Made by a program: the position numbers and the translations under genes. A DNA stretch of 64,000 nucleotides from SIG299 sp964544055 (GTDB lineage Bacteria > Bacillota > Clostridia > Lachnospirales > Lachnospiraceae): positions 9,758 to 73,757 of the forward strand of contig CAZJAA010000011.1 in assembly GCA_964544055.1 (NCBI GenBank). The letters run 5' to 3'. Shown here piece after piece: positions 25,281 to 34,411 of this stretch. The notes below the pieces were generated by a model, which was not told where the DNA came from, ran no database searches, and saw only the letters and a program-made list of their open reading frames with translations. Within the stretch, counting starts at the first letter, position 1, and every line of letters begins with the position of its first letter.

Positions 25281-25627
25281 TTGCCACTGGTAAAATTTGT
25301 TTGAAATCTCGCCACTTCATCGTTGACAGCTTCGCCGACACCGACTTCAATCGACGCGAATTCCATGATGATTCCAGATACTCCTAAACCTGTCTTTTTG
25401 TCTTTCAACTCTTCCACAGTGAATTGATTTTCGTACAGCTCCACAATACAATCCATCATGTCTCTGAATTGCTTTGCGGTGTACAATCCGCTTGTTTTCT
25501 CCGTGTTCATGATTTCATCACGCACTTCCAAGAAGTGCATATATGCGTCCGTATCAAGCGGTCGTGGCAAATGATATTCCTTGCCGCCGATGATTACACT
25601 GTGTTTTTTTGTTTTAGCTGCTGCCAT
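25277..25627 (-). CDS. Tail assembly chaperone (gpG-like)
   Basis: 116 residues. N-terminal HSVIIGGKEYHLPRPLDTDAYMHFLE is typical of the G-type chaperones that coat the tape measure protein; the rest is helical. It lies between the major tail protein (26-bp gap) and the next chaperone gene. Confidence 0.75.
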   Translation of the reverse strand: MAAAKTKKHSVIIGGKEYHLPRPLDTDAYMHFLEVRDEIMNTEKTSGLYTAKQFRDMMDCIVELYENQFTVEELKDKKTGLGVSGIIMEFASIEVGVGEAVNDEVARFQTNFTSGK

Positions 25628-25653
25628 TTTTTCATCCTCCTAAATTCTCAAAA

Positions 25654-26265
25654 TTATTCGCCTGCTGGATATTCCTGCACTGCATCAAACCATGCACCGA
25701 TGGCTGTCTTCGCGTCAGTATGTTCTGCAAGCAAGTTGCTTTCATCGACCTGAATATGATAGTTGCCATCAATAGCTCTTTCATAGAAGCTGCCCTTCAA
25801 GGTCGCGGTCTGTGTGGTCACTTTGTCTTCCTCTGTCTGGTAGTTGTCATCGAAGCCCTGTCCGAATGTTCCAACATATAACCACACGAATTCATACTTG
25901 CCATTCAACTTCTTCGCACGATAGCCGACTGCGACTTCAGGTGCTTTGTCGTTCTTATTTTTCACAAGGAATCCGTTCTTGTATAAGTGACCGAAAAGAA
26001 GCTGCTTGTCCTGCGGCGCAAGGCTGTTGACCTCGAATTCCACATCTGTGCCTTCATAGGTCTGTGTCACTTCCTCCACTCCGTCATCGGAATAGATTTT
26101 CTCTGTGCTGAATTTGTCAGACACCTTTCCTTTGATTGCTCTCGCAAGTTTCACAGGTTTTCCTGCCACATAGTTTGTCGCATCATTTGTTGTTACAAGT
26201 GCGACATGCAAGTCTCTGAATGACTTCGTTCTGCTTCTGACAATAGTCTGTGCTGCTTCACTCAT
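25654..26265 (-). CDS. Major tail tube protein (phi13-like)
   Basis: 203 residues, beta-rich. Recognisable segments: VALVTTNDATNYVAGKPVKLA, VEFEVNSLAPQDKQLLFGHLY, PEVAVGYRAKKLNGKYEFVWLYVGTF and TATLKGSFYERAIDGNY, all typical of phi13-type major tail proteins. It forms the tail tube around the tape measure. Strong AGGA site and a 4-bp gap from the upstream gene fit high expression. Confidence 0.88.
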   Translation of the reverse strand: MSEAAQTIVRSRTKSFRDLHVALVTTNDATNYVAGKPVKLARAIKGKVSDKFSTEKIYSDDGVEEVTQTYEGTDVEFEVNSLAPQDKQLLFGHLYKNGFLVKNKNDKAPEVAVGYRAKKLNGKYEFVWLYVGTFGQGFDDNYQTEEDKVTTQTATLKGSFYERAIDGNYHIQVDESNLLAEHTDAKTAIGAWFDAVQEYPAGE

Positions 26266-26269
26266 TCTG

Positions 26270-26656
26270 TTATTCCTCCATTTCTTCTGCGACTTCCTCT
26301 GCCTTCAGGAATCGCATCGCATTATTGAAGATTCGTGTATCTGCTTCAAGTTCGTCATTGCCGCCCATGTAGTAGAATCCAGCCTTCTTCATCAGTTTCT
26401 TGATTCTATTTTTCAGCGATATCTGGTCTTTGTTTGACCATATATTCACTTGCACTGAAGCCACATCGACTTCTGCTGCATCGTCCGCATGTGCGCCTTC
26501 ATAATCACCCAGATTCCACAAGGTCACATGCAGCTTTTTTATATTTTTGTCGTACCAGCCCTGCTGCACGATGATTCCATCGTCAGACAGTGGCTGCAAT
26601 GCTTCTGCCGATAACGCTATAATGTCCACGATGTCATCCTCCAATCTTCGCATCAA
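26270..26656 (-). CDS. Tail terminator/completion protein
   Basis: 128 residues of mixed alpha/beta character (VDVASVQVNIWSNKDQISLKNRIKKLMKKAGF). Gene order (gp10-like, this, tail tube) and the pattern fit the tail terminator/DUF3168-like family. It overlaps the upstream gene by 23 bp. Confidence 0.7.
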   Translation of the reverse strand: MMRRLEDDIVDIIALSAEALQPLSDDGIIVQQGWYDKNIKKLHVTLWNLGDYEGAHADDAAEVDVASVQVNIWSNKDQISLKNRIKKLMKKAGFYYMGGNDELEADTRIFNNAMRFLKAEEVAEEMEE

Positions 26657-27068
26657 GCAGCTTCTGGTATTCCGTTTCTGCTATCCGTGAATAGTCGTCA
26701 TCACATTCATTCAGTGTGTTGTACAAGAAATCCTGTGGCGGCTGCCTTGATGTTCCCCATTCCACGAATTTCATATAAAACCAGTTTTCTGCATCTCCCA
26801 GCAATGTCCATCCGACTTCTGCTCCGCTGGTTGTTACTTTCACGGGGATGTTGTCTGATGCGTGTCCTGCTGGTCGATATCCTCTGCGCCCTGATTTGCT
26901 GTTGTCGGACGACTTTGCCATATGCGCCTTCATTCGTGGCTGCGTCGCATCGGCGCACTGCTGGAAAATTTCCTTGTTTGTCGCTCTCATTTCGCTGTCG
27001 GCGGCAAGTATTTCCAGCTGCTTCTGAAGCTCCTTCAGTCCTTCGAATTCAAATGTTATATGTGCCAT
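26634..27068 (-). CDS. HK97 gp10-like tail component
   Basis: 144 residues from MAHITFEFEGLKELQKQLE (27068), chosen because AAGGAGG lies 5 bases before it; the frame extends to 27098 through a palindrome. The start FEFEGLKELQKQLE and the SGRRGYRPAGHASDNIPV and FVEWGTSRQPPQDFLYNTL segments are characteristic of the gp10 family of head-tail joining/tail proteins. Confidence 0.85.
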   Translation of the reverse strand: MAHITFEFEGLKELQKQLEILAADSEMRATNKEIFQQCADATQPRMKAHMAKSSDNSKSGRRGYRPAGHASDNIPVKVTTSGAEVGWTLLGDAENWFYMKFVEWGTSRQPPQDFLYNTLNECDDDYSRIAETEYQKLLDAKIGG

Positions 27069-27081
27069 GCTATCCTCCTTC

Positions 27082-27098
27082 GTGTCAGATTCTGACAC
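27082..27098. repeat. 17-bp palindrome, copy 1
   Basis: GTGTCAGATTCTGACAC, a perfect palindrome around the central base, in the short gap between the connector gene and the gp10-like gene. Exact second copy at 33589..33605 and one-mismatch copy at 39618..39634. Confidence 0.8.
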
Positions 27099-27421
27099 TA
27101 TTCCACTTTGTTTGCCTTCAGCTGCACATACTGCTTTTCATTGCCCCTGAAATCTATTGCGAAGATGTCGTACTTGTCGCCCTCATACTCCACATAGAAT
27201 TCTTTGAGATTCTTGTGTACCTCTTTGACCTTCTTGCAGTATCTGACTTCGAAGACAATCGTGCTGTCCAGTTTGATATTCAGTGCGCTGTACAGTTCCT
27301 GACCATATAAGCTGCTGACATTGCACCATGCGCTGTGATGTTCCACCGCAGGAAGCTCTTCGCGCCTTCCGCTTTTGATGTCTTCCTGCCTTCTGTATAT
27401 CTTGATTCGCCCTGCCGCCAT
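27098..27421 (-). CDS. Head closure / head-tail adaptor protein
   Basis: 107 residues, beta-rich: IKIYRRQEDIKSGRREELPAV, HSAWCNVSSLYGQELYSALNIK, TIVFEVRYCKKVKEV and YDIFAIDFRGNEKQYVQLKA. This order is the SPP1 gp16-like stopper fold. Placed after the connector and before gp10, as usual. Confidence 0.85.
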   Translation of the reverse strand: MAAGRIKIYRRQEDIKSGRREELPAVEHHSAWCNVSSLYGQELYSALNIKLDSTIVFEVRYCKKVKEVHKNLKEFYVEYEGDKYDIFAIDFRGNEKQYVQLKANKVE

Positions 27422-27425
27422 CCCA

Positions 27426-27689
27426 TCACCTCAACTTCTCTTTGAGTAGTAGTGACTGGATTGTGTATCGCATTTTCTCCTGACTTCCTGTCATTGCTCC
27501 TCTTTCGTCATACAGCTCCTTCACATACGCACATACAAGCAGCTGCTGCCTGTTGGTCAGGTTGGCTCTGTCGAATTTTGGAATCAGTTCTTCCATTTCG
27601 TCCAGTACCGCATCCAGCATCAGCTGAATGATTGCATCGTCATCGTCATAGTCCACGCGGATATATTCCTTCAGCTTTGCAAGTTCCAT
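27426..27689 (-). CDS. Head-tail connector (gp6-like adaptor)
   Basis: 87 residues, helical: LAKLKEYIRVDYDDDDAIIQLMLDAVLDEME is the classic start of the gp6/YqbG-type adaptor that docks under the portal. Located between capsid and head-closure genes. Confidence 0.85.
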   Translation of the reverse strand: MELAKLKEYIRVDYDDDDAIIQLMLDAVLDEMEELIPKFDRANLTNRQQLLVCAYVKELYDERGAMTGSQEKMRYTIQSLLLKEKLR

Positions 27690-27725
27690 ATTGCCCTCCC
27701 TTCAGGCAGCCGAAGCTGCCGCATA

Positions 27726-28916
27726 TTAGCCAGCGATTGTGACTGTGATTTCTCCTGCCACGACTGCACTTTCGTCCACAGCCTGCACATCGAATCGGTC
27801 ACGCACCTTGACACCAGTCAAGTCCTTCGCCCACAAGTCGCCTGCTTCTGTGGAAAGCTCGATGGTGATATGCTCTCTGTCGAAGAGTGTGATGGCTTCC
27901 TTCAAGTCGCCGATGAATACTGGATATTTCTCTTCGGTTTCAGTGACTGTGCTCTTCAAAGTCTTGTTGCTCACAACATGCACAGGATATACACCGAAAA
28001 GAAGTTTCTTCGACTTGTCTGTGACATCAGGCTGAATGATATAGTTTCCATCCTTATCCTTTAACTTGTCCAAGTAATTGAATCCAGACTGATTCGTTAA
28101 TACCACGGAAGATGCTGCAATGGATGCATCAAGTGTCACATTGAATACATCCTTGAAGTCATCGAAGTCAGCAAGCGCGATGACTGCATCCGCTGTGATT
28201 TCCTTTAACTTCGCAATGATTGCTGCGTTTCTGGTTGCTCTGGACTTCTTTGCAATCCACTTATTGAGATATGCAAGGATATTCGCTGCGGAATCCTGAA
28301 GAAGCTCTCTGGTAACTTTAAGGATGCCGCCCTTCTTCTTGATTTTGTACTTAATCTGTCTGAAGGTCGGTGTCTCTTCTTCTCCGAATTCTGCACCTTC
28401 ATCCACATCATCCCATGGTGTAGATTCCGCATCCACTTCGATGACGCGGCTGCCAGATAATGTCTGCACAGGCTCGATGTTGACAAGCTGTTCAAGGTCG
28501 TCCTGTGTGCGGCGAAGCTCTACAATATCAGTCTGGATGTCCTGTGGTACAGTGAAGCCACCATCTTCATCAGTTCCTTCAGACATTTTGTCCATGATTT
28601 CTGCATCTTCCTTCGTCATTTTGCGGCGACCAAGTCCACACACGATGCGATTCACGAAGGCTCTGATGATATCCTTCTTTGTGGTCTGCTTCTGGCTGCC
28701 TTCCACTACTTTCGCAGTGCCATCATCCACAGAACCCTTGATACCTTCTTCGTCATCTTCATCAATCTCCATCAAAAGATTGAATCTTTCCTGCATGTCA
28801 ACAAGCTCTGCTTTTGCCTGCTTTGCTTCTGCTGTCTTGCCTTCTGCGGCAAGGCTTCTGATTGCGTTCTTCTTGTCATTGATTTTCTTCAATAACGCTT
28901 TTGCTTCTTTGCTCAT
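27726..28916 (-). CDS. Major capsid protein, HK97 fold
   Basis: 396 residues. N-terminal coiled-coil delta domain (about 1-105; KALLKKINDKKNAIRSLAAEG...) followed by an acidic linker and the mature capsid domain with PQDIQTDIVELRRTQDDLEQLVNIE, PTFRQIKYKIKKKGGILKVTRELL and VSNKTLKSTVTETEEKYPVFIGDLKEAITLFDRE. The delta domain would be cut off by the adjacent protease. Confidence 0.93.
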   Translation of the reverse strand: MSKEAKALLKKINDKKNAIRSLAAEGKTAEAKQAKAELVDMQERFNLLMEIDEDDEEGIKGSVDDGTAKVVEGSQKQTTKKDIIRAFVNRIVCGLGRRKMTKEDAEIMDKMSEGTDEDGGFTVPQDIQTDIVELRRTQDDLEQLVNIEPVQTLSGSRVIEVDAESTPWDDVDEGAEFGEEETPTFRQIKYKIKKKGGILKVTRELLQDSAANILAYLNKWIAKKSRATRNAAIIAKLKEITADAVIALADFDDFKDVFNVTLDASIAASSVVLTNQSGFNYLDKLKDKDGNYIIQPDVTDKSKKLLFGVYPVHVVSNKTLKSTVTETEEKYPVFIGDLKEAITLFDREHITIELSTEAGDLWAKDLTGVKVRDRFDVQAVDESAVVAGEITVTIAG

Positions 28917-28931
28917 GTTCTTTCTTCCTCC

Positions 28932-29702
28932 TTAAATTCCATAAAGGTCTAAATCTTCCAGCAAGTCTTCCAGCTCCTGCTGTTCCTGCTGCTTTGCTGC
29001 TACATCCTGCACAGTCTCTGTGCTGATGCCCTGTGGTTTGTTTTTGTAGCTGTCCATCATCCAGCTGACACATGCTGCGATTGCAGGCTTGTCTTCCACA
29101 GTGATGTTGAAAATCTTCTGCGCTTCTTCGCCATTCATCCATGTCTCTGCATTTATCAGGTCGGTGATTTCCTCTTCAGTCACACCTTCGTTGACATTCT
29201 GCATGTAGATGTCTGTGATTGACTTCTGGCACTTGTCCAGCTCCACAATCAGCTTCGCGAATTCATCCGCATTACCCCATCCGATGCACAGCGGCTTGTG
29301 AATCATAATCTGCGCACCAGATGCCATGACTATCTCGTCACAAGCCATGAGGATGACGGATGCGATGGAAGCTGCAAGTCCATCGACCACACCCTTCTTG
29401 TGTCCAGCATGTCTCTTCAGGATGCTGTGTATTGCGATGCCTGCAAAGACATCACCGCCGCCGCTGTTGATGTAGATGGTCATTTCAGCATTGTTGTCAA
29501 TCTGCGCCATGAAGTCTGCTATATCCTGCGGACATGTATCTTCAGGCGACCACGCATCCCAAGTCGTAGAAACAATGTCACCATAGATGTACAATTCAAT
29601 TCCGCTGCCACTGGCTGCGTCTTTGAATTCCATGTACCCTGTGTTTTCAATGCTTCTGGTCTTTGGATTCCTTCTTGTGAAGTTCATCCTGTTCTTCTTC
29701 AT
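28932..29702 (-). CDS. ClpP-like prohead protease
   Basis: I start at 29702 (MKKNRMNFTRRNP), after a GGGGGTG site; the much longer frame to 30011 is an Arg/Lys-rich shadow of the acidic portal tail. 256 residues. ClpP features: ELYIYGDIVSTTWDAWSPED, MTIYINSGGGDVFAGIAIHS, the catalytic Ser in DGLAASIASVILM, and the His in AQIMIHKPLCIGWGNA. It matures the capsid during head assembly. It overlaps the portal gene by 56 bp. Confidence 0.9.
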   Translation of the reverse strand: MKKNRMNFTRRNPKTRSIENTGYMEFKDAASGSGIELYIYGDIVSTTWDAWSPEDTCPQDIADFMAQIDNNAEMTIYINSGGGDVFAGIAIHSILKRHAGHKKGVVDGLAASIASVILMACDEIVMASGAQIMIHKPLCIGWGNADEFAKLIVELDKCQKSITDIYMQNVNEGVTEEEITDLINAETWMNGEEAQKIFNITVEDKPAIAACVSWMMDSYKNKPQGISTETVQDVAAKQQEQQELEDLLEDLDLYGI

Positions 29703-31272
29703 CTTCGTCACCCCCTTCCTGCTCTTCTTCATTGCCTTCACCTTCCGTTTCGGTTGTTTCCTGCTCTGGCTCTTCCTGTGTTTCAGTTTGCTCTGATTCA
29801 TCGTCTTCGGATGGCTCTGACGCTTCATCAGGCTTCTGTATAGGCTCTTCAGGATTTTCTTCAGGCTGCTCGCCTTCATTTCCTTCCTGTTGTTCCTCAC
29901 CTTGCTCTTCAGGCTGGTCGCCTTTGCCCTTTTCAGGCGGTGTCGGCGGCTCTGTCGGCGCATCAGGCGGTGTCTGCTCTTCTTCATCCTGTTCTTCTTC
30001 AGGCTCTGCATACTGTGCGCCGACTGATATCAACGGAATGTAGTTGCCATTCACTATCAGCTGGTCGCCGCCCTCTTCGTCTGCCATGTCCAGCTTCCTT
30101 CTGGCTTCATTTGGCTTGTAGACACCATTGTTGATGCCTGAAGCGAATATCTCCATCTGTGTCTTGCTGTCTGTACGAAGCAGCACTTTTTCATTCAGCT
30201 TGAAATAGATTCCAGCATCCTGTTCGTCTTCGGTCAGAAGTTTATAGTTGACCTCTTCTTCATACTGCTTCATGACGAAAAGCATAGTATCTACATAAAA
30301 GGACAGCTGCTGAAGTTCGCTGTTCGCATAGCTGCTCTTTTCGTAGTCGTTGATTTGATTCGGTTTGATTCCGAATGCTGCCGCAATTTGAAGCGCAGAA
30401 TATTTCTTCAGCTCTATGAATTGACTGTCTGACAGCTTGATATCAAGCGGTGTCAGTTTCATTCCCAGCGGCACAGGAAGAATCTTGCCTGTGTTCTTTG
30501 TTCCGCTGCCATATGTCTCGAATGCCTGAATCAGTTTCTGCTTCGCTTCCTCGTTCAGCTCACCAGAATATTCAAGTGTAGCTTTCGCGGTCAATCCGTT
30601 TTCGTACAGATTATTCAGGAATTCCTGTGATGCAGCTGCTCCGTCCACGGATTGCTTCAGGATGTACTGCACAGGAAGCCCTGTGATGCCATCAAGGGAA
30701 TGCGAAGTCTTGAAGTGCAGCACTTCATCAGTGCTGAATACATACTGCTTCCCCGAATACTTGTCGTTGTAGACATACCATATCTTGCCTACTCCTCCGA
30801 AGTAGCCCTTGTCGTCCACCACAATCTGCACACAGTTTGAAGGCATTATCCACATATCAAGCACCTTCAATTCACCGCCATACTTCTGACGCTTGAATTT
30901 GCTTCTGACATACACATACGCATTGCCGAAGTGATTTCGATTCATCTCCACTGCATTCCAGAATGTTGTCGGTGTCATAAATGGATTCGGACGATTCTTC
31001 ATCAACTTCGCTGTGTCTGACAGCTCTGGCTCTGTGATTCCTTTGCTGGTGTGCTGATAATACTTCCACGGCATCTTCGCAATCGTTTCAGACATCATCT
31101 TCAGACATGTGAAGTATGTGACCTCCTGCATCGGCTCTGTGGTTTTTCCTCTTTTGATTCCAAGCCATTCAAGGAATGATTCATCATCCATCCCTGCTTC
31201 CTGCACAACATTGATATTCAGGAATCGCGCTATTCTGTTTTTGAATTTCTGCCACATGTTCAATCTTCTCAC
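29647..31272 (-). CDS. Portal protein with long acidic C-terminal tail
   Basis: 541 residues. HK97-type portal core at about 1-415: EVTYFTCLKMMSETIAKMPWKYY, NAYVYVRSKFKRQKYG, GITGLPVQYILKQS and SALQIAAAFGIKPNQINDYEKSSYANSE. The last ~120 residues are Glu/Gln/Pro-rich (over half Glu plus Gln), which is long for the family and may be disordered. It forms the DNA gate of the head. A 4-bp overlap with the large terminase gene fits co-translation. Confidence 0.92.
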   Translation of the reverse strand: MRRLNMWQKFKNRIARFLNINVVQEAGMDDESFLEWLGIKRGKTTEPMQEVTYFTCLKMMSETIAKMPWKYYQHTSKGITEPELSDTAKLMKNRPNPFMTPTTFWNAVEMNRNHFGNAYVYVRSKFKRQKYGGELKVLDMWIMPSNCVQIVVDDKGYFGGVGKIWYVYNDKYSGKQYVFSTDEVLHFKTSHSLDGITGLPVQYILKQSVDGAAASQEFLNNLYENGLTAKATLEYSGELNEEAKQKLIQAFETYGSGTKNTGKILPVPLGMKLTPLDIKLSDSQFIELKKYSALQIAAAFGIKPNQINDYEKSSYANSELQQLSFYVDTMLFVMKQYEEEVNYKLLTEDEQDAGIYFKLNEKVLLRTDSKTQMEIFASGINNGVYKPNEARRKLDMADEEGGDQLIVNGNYIPLISVGAQYAEPEEEQDEEEQTPPDAPTEPPTPPEKGKGDQPEEQGEEQQEGNEGEQPEENPEEPIQKPDEASEPSEDDESEQTETQEEPEQETTETEGEGNEEEQEGGDEDEEEQDELHKKESKDQKH

Positions 31273-33020
31273 CCCCTTTCAGCGGTCTTCTTCGTGTATT
31301 TGTCATTCTGTTGCAGCCATAACTGCAAGAATTCATTTGCATCTGGTTTGACATCTCCCTTCATCGCCATCACCCACGCATCAATGATGGCATCCACGAT
31401 GTCGATTCGCTCTGTGCGAAGGTCTTTTTCTATCTTGATTTCTCCGAAGCTGTTCGACACAGTCTTTGCGTTCGCGATTGACCACTTCATCGTGCCATTT
31501 CCATCGTGCTGCACATTTCCTGCCATCAATTCCAGCCTGAAGTCCACTGTTGCATCGTTCAGCTGTTTTGCCGACTGTGCAATCGCCAGACAATCCCAGC
31601 CCATCGCTTCAAGGTCTGACAGGAATGCCGATGCGTTGTGCGTGTCGTAGCATATCCACTGCACCTGAAGCTCATATGTCTTCACGATGTTCTGAAGGTA
31701 TGCCAAAATATACTTGTAGTCGGTCTTGATGCCGCCCATCGTTTCGGTGACTTCCACTAAACCTTCCCGAATCCACATGTCATATGGCACTCTGTCCGAT
31801 TTCATATGCTCAATAACGCGATTCTTCGGGATGAATGAATGTGCGTGTACATAATACTTGCGCACACCATCCTGCAAGAATGGAAAAACAATCGCCAGCG
31901 ATGTCAGGTCGCCACCCGATGACAAGTCCAGTCCGATGTAGCACTTCTGTTTCCTGAAGTCTTCCAGCGTTTTCTTGACTGCGGACTTGTTCCACACTTC
32001 CATGTCTTTGATATAGACATCATTCGTCCACTGAAGCCACATGTTCAGCTGCTTGACGATGAAGTCTCGCAGTGTCGCGCCGCCCATCTCCTTTGCTGTT
32101 GCCGCAATCGGTATCATGTTCTGAAGCGCGTCTGCGTCATATTCCAGAATCGGATTCGCCTTCACCCAGTTTTCAGGCAGCCACATGTCATCATCTTCAT
32201 TCATCTGCGCGATGTAGATGAATTGTGAATCATTCTCCACGATGCCCTTCAGCACCTTGGCGCAATACTCATACAGCGCATAGCATGGCGATTTCAGGTC
32301 GAATCCAGCTGTCGTGATGACAGATATCAATGCAGATTTCATCTTCTTGATACCGCCTTCAAGCAGCTTGTACATCTGCTCGTCTTTGTGTGCATGGTAT
32401 TCGTCAACAATTCCCAAGTATGGACGGAATCCGTCAATACTCTTTGTATCTCCTGACAGTGCCTTGATTTTGCTTCTGGTCAGCAAGCAGTCAATCGTGC
32501 TGTTATGTTCATGCACCTTGAAGCATTCCAGAAGGTCGCTGTCTGAATTGATGAATTTGACGATTTCATTGAAGACAATCATCGCCTGCTCTTTTTTGGT
32601 AGCTGTACAGTAAATCTGACCATACTTGTACTTGTCAAAGTTGCCATAGTATGCAGCAAGGATTCCGTTCAGGAATGATTTTCCGTTCTGTCTTCCCAGC
32701 TGAATATAGCTCGTTCTGAATCGGCGGTGATGTCCGTCCTTTGTGCGCCATCCGTTCAGGCTTCCCAGAATGAAACACTGGAATGGATATGCTTCCACAT
32801 CCTTTTCTTCTTCGCCTTCCGCAATGGTCAGCGTCTCTGCGAAGTCGATGATTCTGTCCGCTTCGTCTTCATCGAAGTAGTATCTGTATGGCGCAGCTTT
32901 TGATTTTTCAATGTCGTCTATGTGTCGCTGGCAAGCCAGCTTCACAAGTTTTCCTGCTGTTATTCTGTCCGCAAGGACATCCAGTGCGTATTGTGTAACC
33001 CTGTTGATTCGCTGTTCTAT
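31269..33020 (-). CDS. Terminase large subunit, probable AUA start
   Basis: ATPase and nuclease that package DNA. Walker A-like QLGRQNGKSFLNG, Walker B-like YLGIVDEYHAH, nuclease Asp residues in YIGLDLSSGGDLTS and RIDIVDAIIDAW. The first ATG/GTG-type codon of the frame is a GTG at 32945, but in-frame homologous-looking sequence continues upstream (IEQRINRVTQYALDVLADR...). The expected start is where ATAG overlaps the small terminase stop (ATA at 33018..33020), with AAGGAG 8 bases before it. So either ATA is used or the start has mutated and the GTG, giving 558 residues without the 25-residue N-terminus, is used. Confidence 0.88.
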   Translation of the reverse strand: MEQRINRVTQYALDVLADRITAGKLVKLACQRHIDDIEKSKAAPYRYYFDEDEADRIIDFAETLTIAEGEEEKDVEAYPFQCFILGSLNGWRTKDGHHRRFRTSYIQLGRQNGKSFLNGILAAYYGNFDKYKYGQIYCTATKKEQAMIVFNEIVKFINSDSDLLECFKVHEHNSTIDCLLTRSKIKALSGDTKSIDGFRPYLGIVDEYHAHKDEQMYKLLEGGIKKMKSALISVITTAGFDLKSPCYALYEYCAKVLKGIVENDSQFIYIAQMNEDDDMWLPENWVKANPILEYDADALQNMIPIAATAKEMGGATLRDFIVKQLNMWLQWTNDVYIKDMEVWNKSAVKKTLEDFRKQKCYIGLDLSSGGDLTSLAIVFPFLQDGVRKYYVHAHSFIPKNRVIEHMKSDRVPYDMWIREGLVEVTETMGGIKTDYKYILAYLQNIVKTYELQVQWICYDTHNASAFLSDLEAMGWDCLAIAQSAKQLNDATVDFRLELMAGNVQHDGNGTMKWSIANAKTVSNSFGEIKIEKDLRTERIDIVDAIIDAWVMAMKGDVKPDANEFLQLWLQQNDKYTKKTAERG

Positions 33021-33547
33021 GCGAATTTCTCCTTGAATTTGTTTTCTTTCTTTGGCTCATTGTTCGCCTTTGGCACAACAAGCCTGCATCTGGATGATAC
33101 TGTCAGCCCGAAGTCCGCAGCACCCTGTCGGCATTGCTTGAAGCATCTGTCCTGAATCAGCAAAAGTCTTTCGACCTGACCATTCACAACTTCCTGCTGT
33201 CGCATCACTGGCTCTCCATTTTCGTCCTTCTTTCCAGTCGGCACTTCAATGGTTATCATCAGCGGCTGTTTGTTCAGTTCTTCTGTGACTTCCTTGTACT
33301 TGTCCTGTGCAATGACAAGCCTTGCCAGCGCTTCCACATCCAGATTCGATATCAGGTCAATCGCACGAAGTTCCTTGACGATTTTCTTGAAGTTTTTCTT
33401 CTGCTCTGGTGTCAAGTAGGCTGGCGCAGTCACCTTGTCAGCTGGTGCTTTGACTTCCGTCCGCTGACGCTCTTCAATTTCTGCTTTTGTTAGGTGTTTT
33501 TTGCCCTTCGCCATTATTAGCTCGATGGGCTGTCGTTGTCCTGCCAT
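33017..33547 (-). CDS. Terminase small subunit, P27 family
   Basis: 176 residues. Typical segments: KGKKHLTKAEIEERQRTE, APAYLTPEQKKNFKKIVKELRAIDLI, LDVEALARLVIAQDKY and a C-terminal CRLVVPKANNEPKKENKF basic tail. The P27 family recognises the packaging site. Order HNH, small terminase, large terminase, portal is the standard HK97-like arrangement. Confidence 0.9.
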   Translation of the reverse strand: MAGQRQPIELIMAKGKKHLTKAEIEERQRTEVKAPADKVTAPAYLTPEQKKNFKKIVKELRAIDLISNLDVEALARLVIAQDKYKEVTEELNKQPLMITIEVPTGKKDENGEPVMRQQEVVNGQVERLLLIQDRCFKQCRQGAADFGLTVSSRCRLVVPKANNEPKKENKFKEKFA

Positions 33548-33588
33548 GTCTTCTGCGACCTCCCTTCTTCACTGTGTTTCCTTGCGGT

Positions 33589-33605
33589 GTGTCAGATTCT
33601 GACAC
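33589..33605. repeat. 17-bp palindrome, copy 2
   Basis: GTGTCAGATTCTGACAC, identical to 27082..27098, in the gap between the HNH and small terminase genes and so in the 5' region of the small terminase gene. Confidence 0.8.
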
Positions 33606-33675
33606 TGCCATTCGCTCATGGCTGTATTCTGGAATTTCCGTGGGGAGTTTTCTCCACAGAACAGGGGGAGCGCGA

Positions 33676-34143
33676 CTAAATCAGTCCGACTATAACTTTT
33701 TCGATACCCCCAGCCGCCTTCCAGTGTTCGGCTATAAGTCCATACAGCATCTGCTGTGTGGCTCTTTTTGTCTCTTCGTCTTTGTCATACAGTGCCGATA
33801 TGATTCCGTGATTGCTATTGCTTAATGGAAGAAGGTTGCTGATGTCCAGTCTTCTTGACCAGTCTTCATCAAGCTCTGTCACATGATGCACCATGTCTGC
33901 TGTCACTACTCTGTGCTGCACATAGTAGGCATATATATCCAGCCCATCATATAGGCGCATACACACTGCCCTGATATTGCGCCAGTCTGCGCACACATAG
34001 AAGTCAGCAGCCTGCTTGTTCCTGCGTGTCCTGTTGTACTGCATATGCCTTGAATACTGGCTATTTTGCCCCTGCTCACAGGCACTGCACAGGCGCATAT
34101 TCTGTGGAATCATCGCACCGCATCTGCATATGTGCCACAGCAT
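33676..34143 (-). CDS. HNH endonuclease
   Basis: I start at MLWHICRCGAMIPQNMRLCS (34143), as AGGAGG is 8 bases upstream. 156 residues. A zinc-binding N-terminus (CRCGAMI...CSAC) precedes the HNH core: VTADMVHHVTELDEDWSRRLDISNLLPLSNSNHG. Phage HNH proteins next to P27 terminases assist packaging-site cleavage. A longer in-frame extension to 34413 translates a repeated control region and is not supported. Confidence 0.85.
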   Translation of the reverse strand: MLWHICRCGAMIPQNMRLCSACEQGQNSQYSRHMQYNRTRRNKQAADFYVCADWRNIRAVCMRLYDGLDIYAYYVQHRVVTADMVHHVTELDEDWSRRLDISNLLPLSNSNHGIISALYDKDEETKRATQQMLYGLIAEHWKAAGGIEKVIVGLI

Positions 34144-34158
34144 CCTGCATTCCTCCTG

Positions 34159-34262
34159 CCCTGTATATACCCTCTTTTTTGCCCTTTTTTTGTTGCCCTG
34201 CATATACCCCCTGTCAGAAGCCCTTATATAAGCCCTTTTTGAAGCTCTATATATAGCCTTTT
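34159..34262. repeat. Four spaced TATATA-centred repeats
   Basis: Related units gccctgtatataccctc, gccctgcatatacccc, gcccttatataagcccttt and gctctatatatagccttttt lie at about 34159, 34195, 34220 and 34244, the last two exactly 24 bp apart and both followed by TTTTT(G/C)(A)AA. They lie immediately before the HNH-terminase genes. Late-regulator or packaging-site (cos/pac) elements are both possible. Confidence 0.6.
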
Positions 34263-34345
34263 TCAGAAGGCGCATTTTAAGGGCATCCACAGACACCCCT
34301 TTTCGGGATGCCTGCAAATAGCCGCTTTGAGGATGGAAAAATGGC

Positions 34346-34390
34346 AATAAAAAAGCCGCTGCATCAGATTTCAAGTCTGTGCATCGGCTT
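34346..34390 (-). terminator. Intrinsic terminator between early and late operons
   Basis: Minus strand: AAGCCG-A-TGCA-CAGA ... TCTG-A-TGCA-G-CGGCTT pairs as a long imperfect stem and is followed by TTTTTTATT. It lies 130 bp after the regulator gene at 34520 and before the late structural genes. Confidence 0.8.
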
Positions 34391-34411
34391 CTCGCAACTT
34401 TCCACGCTATC

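Noticed and set aside
29703..30011. Long Lys/Arg-rich N-terminal extension of the prohead protease
   Set aside because: It is the out-of-phase reading of the acidic portal tail; no ribosome site, and homologous sequence begins near MNFTRRNP.
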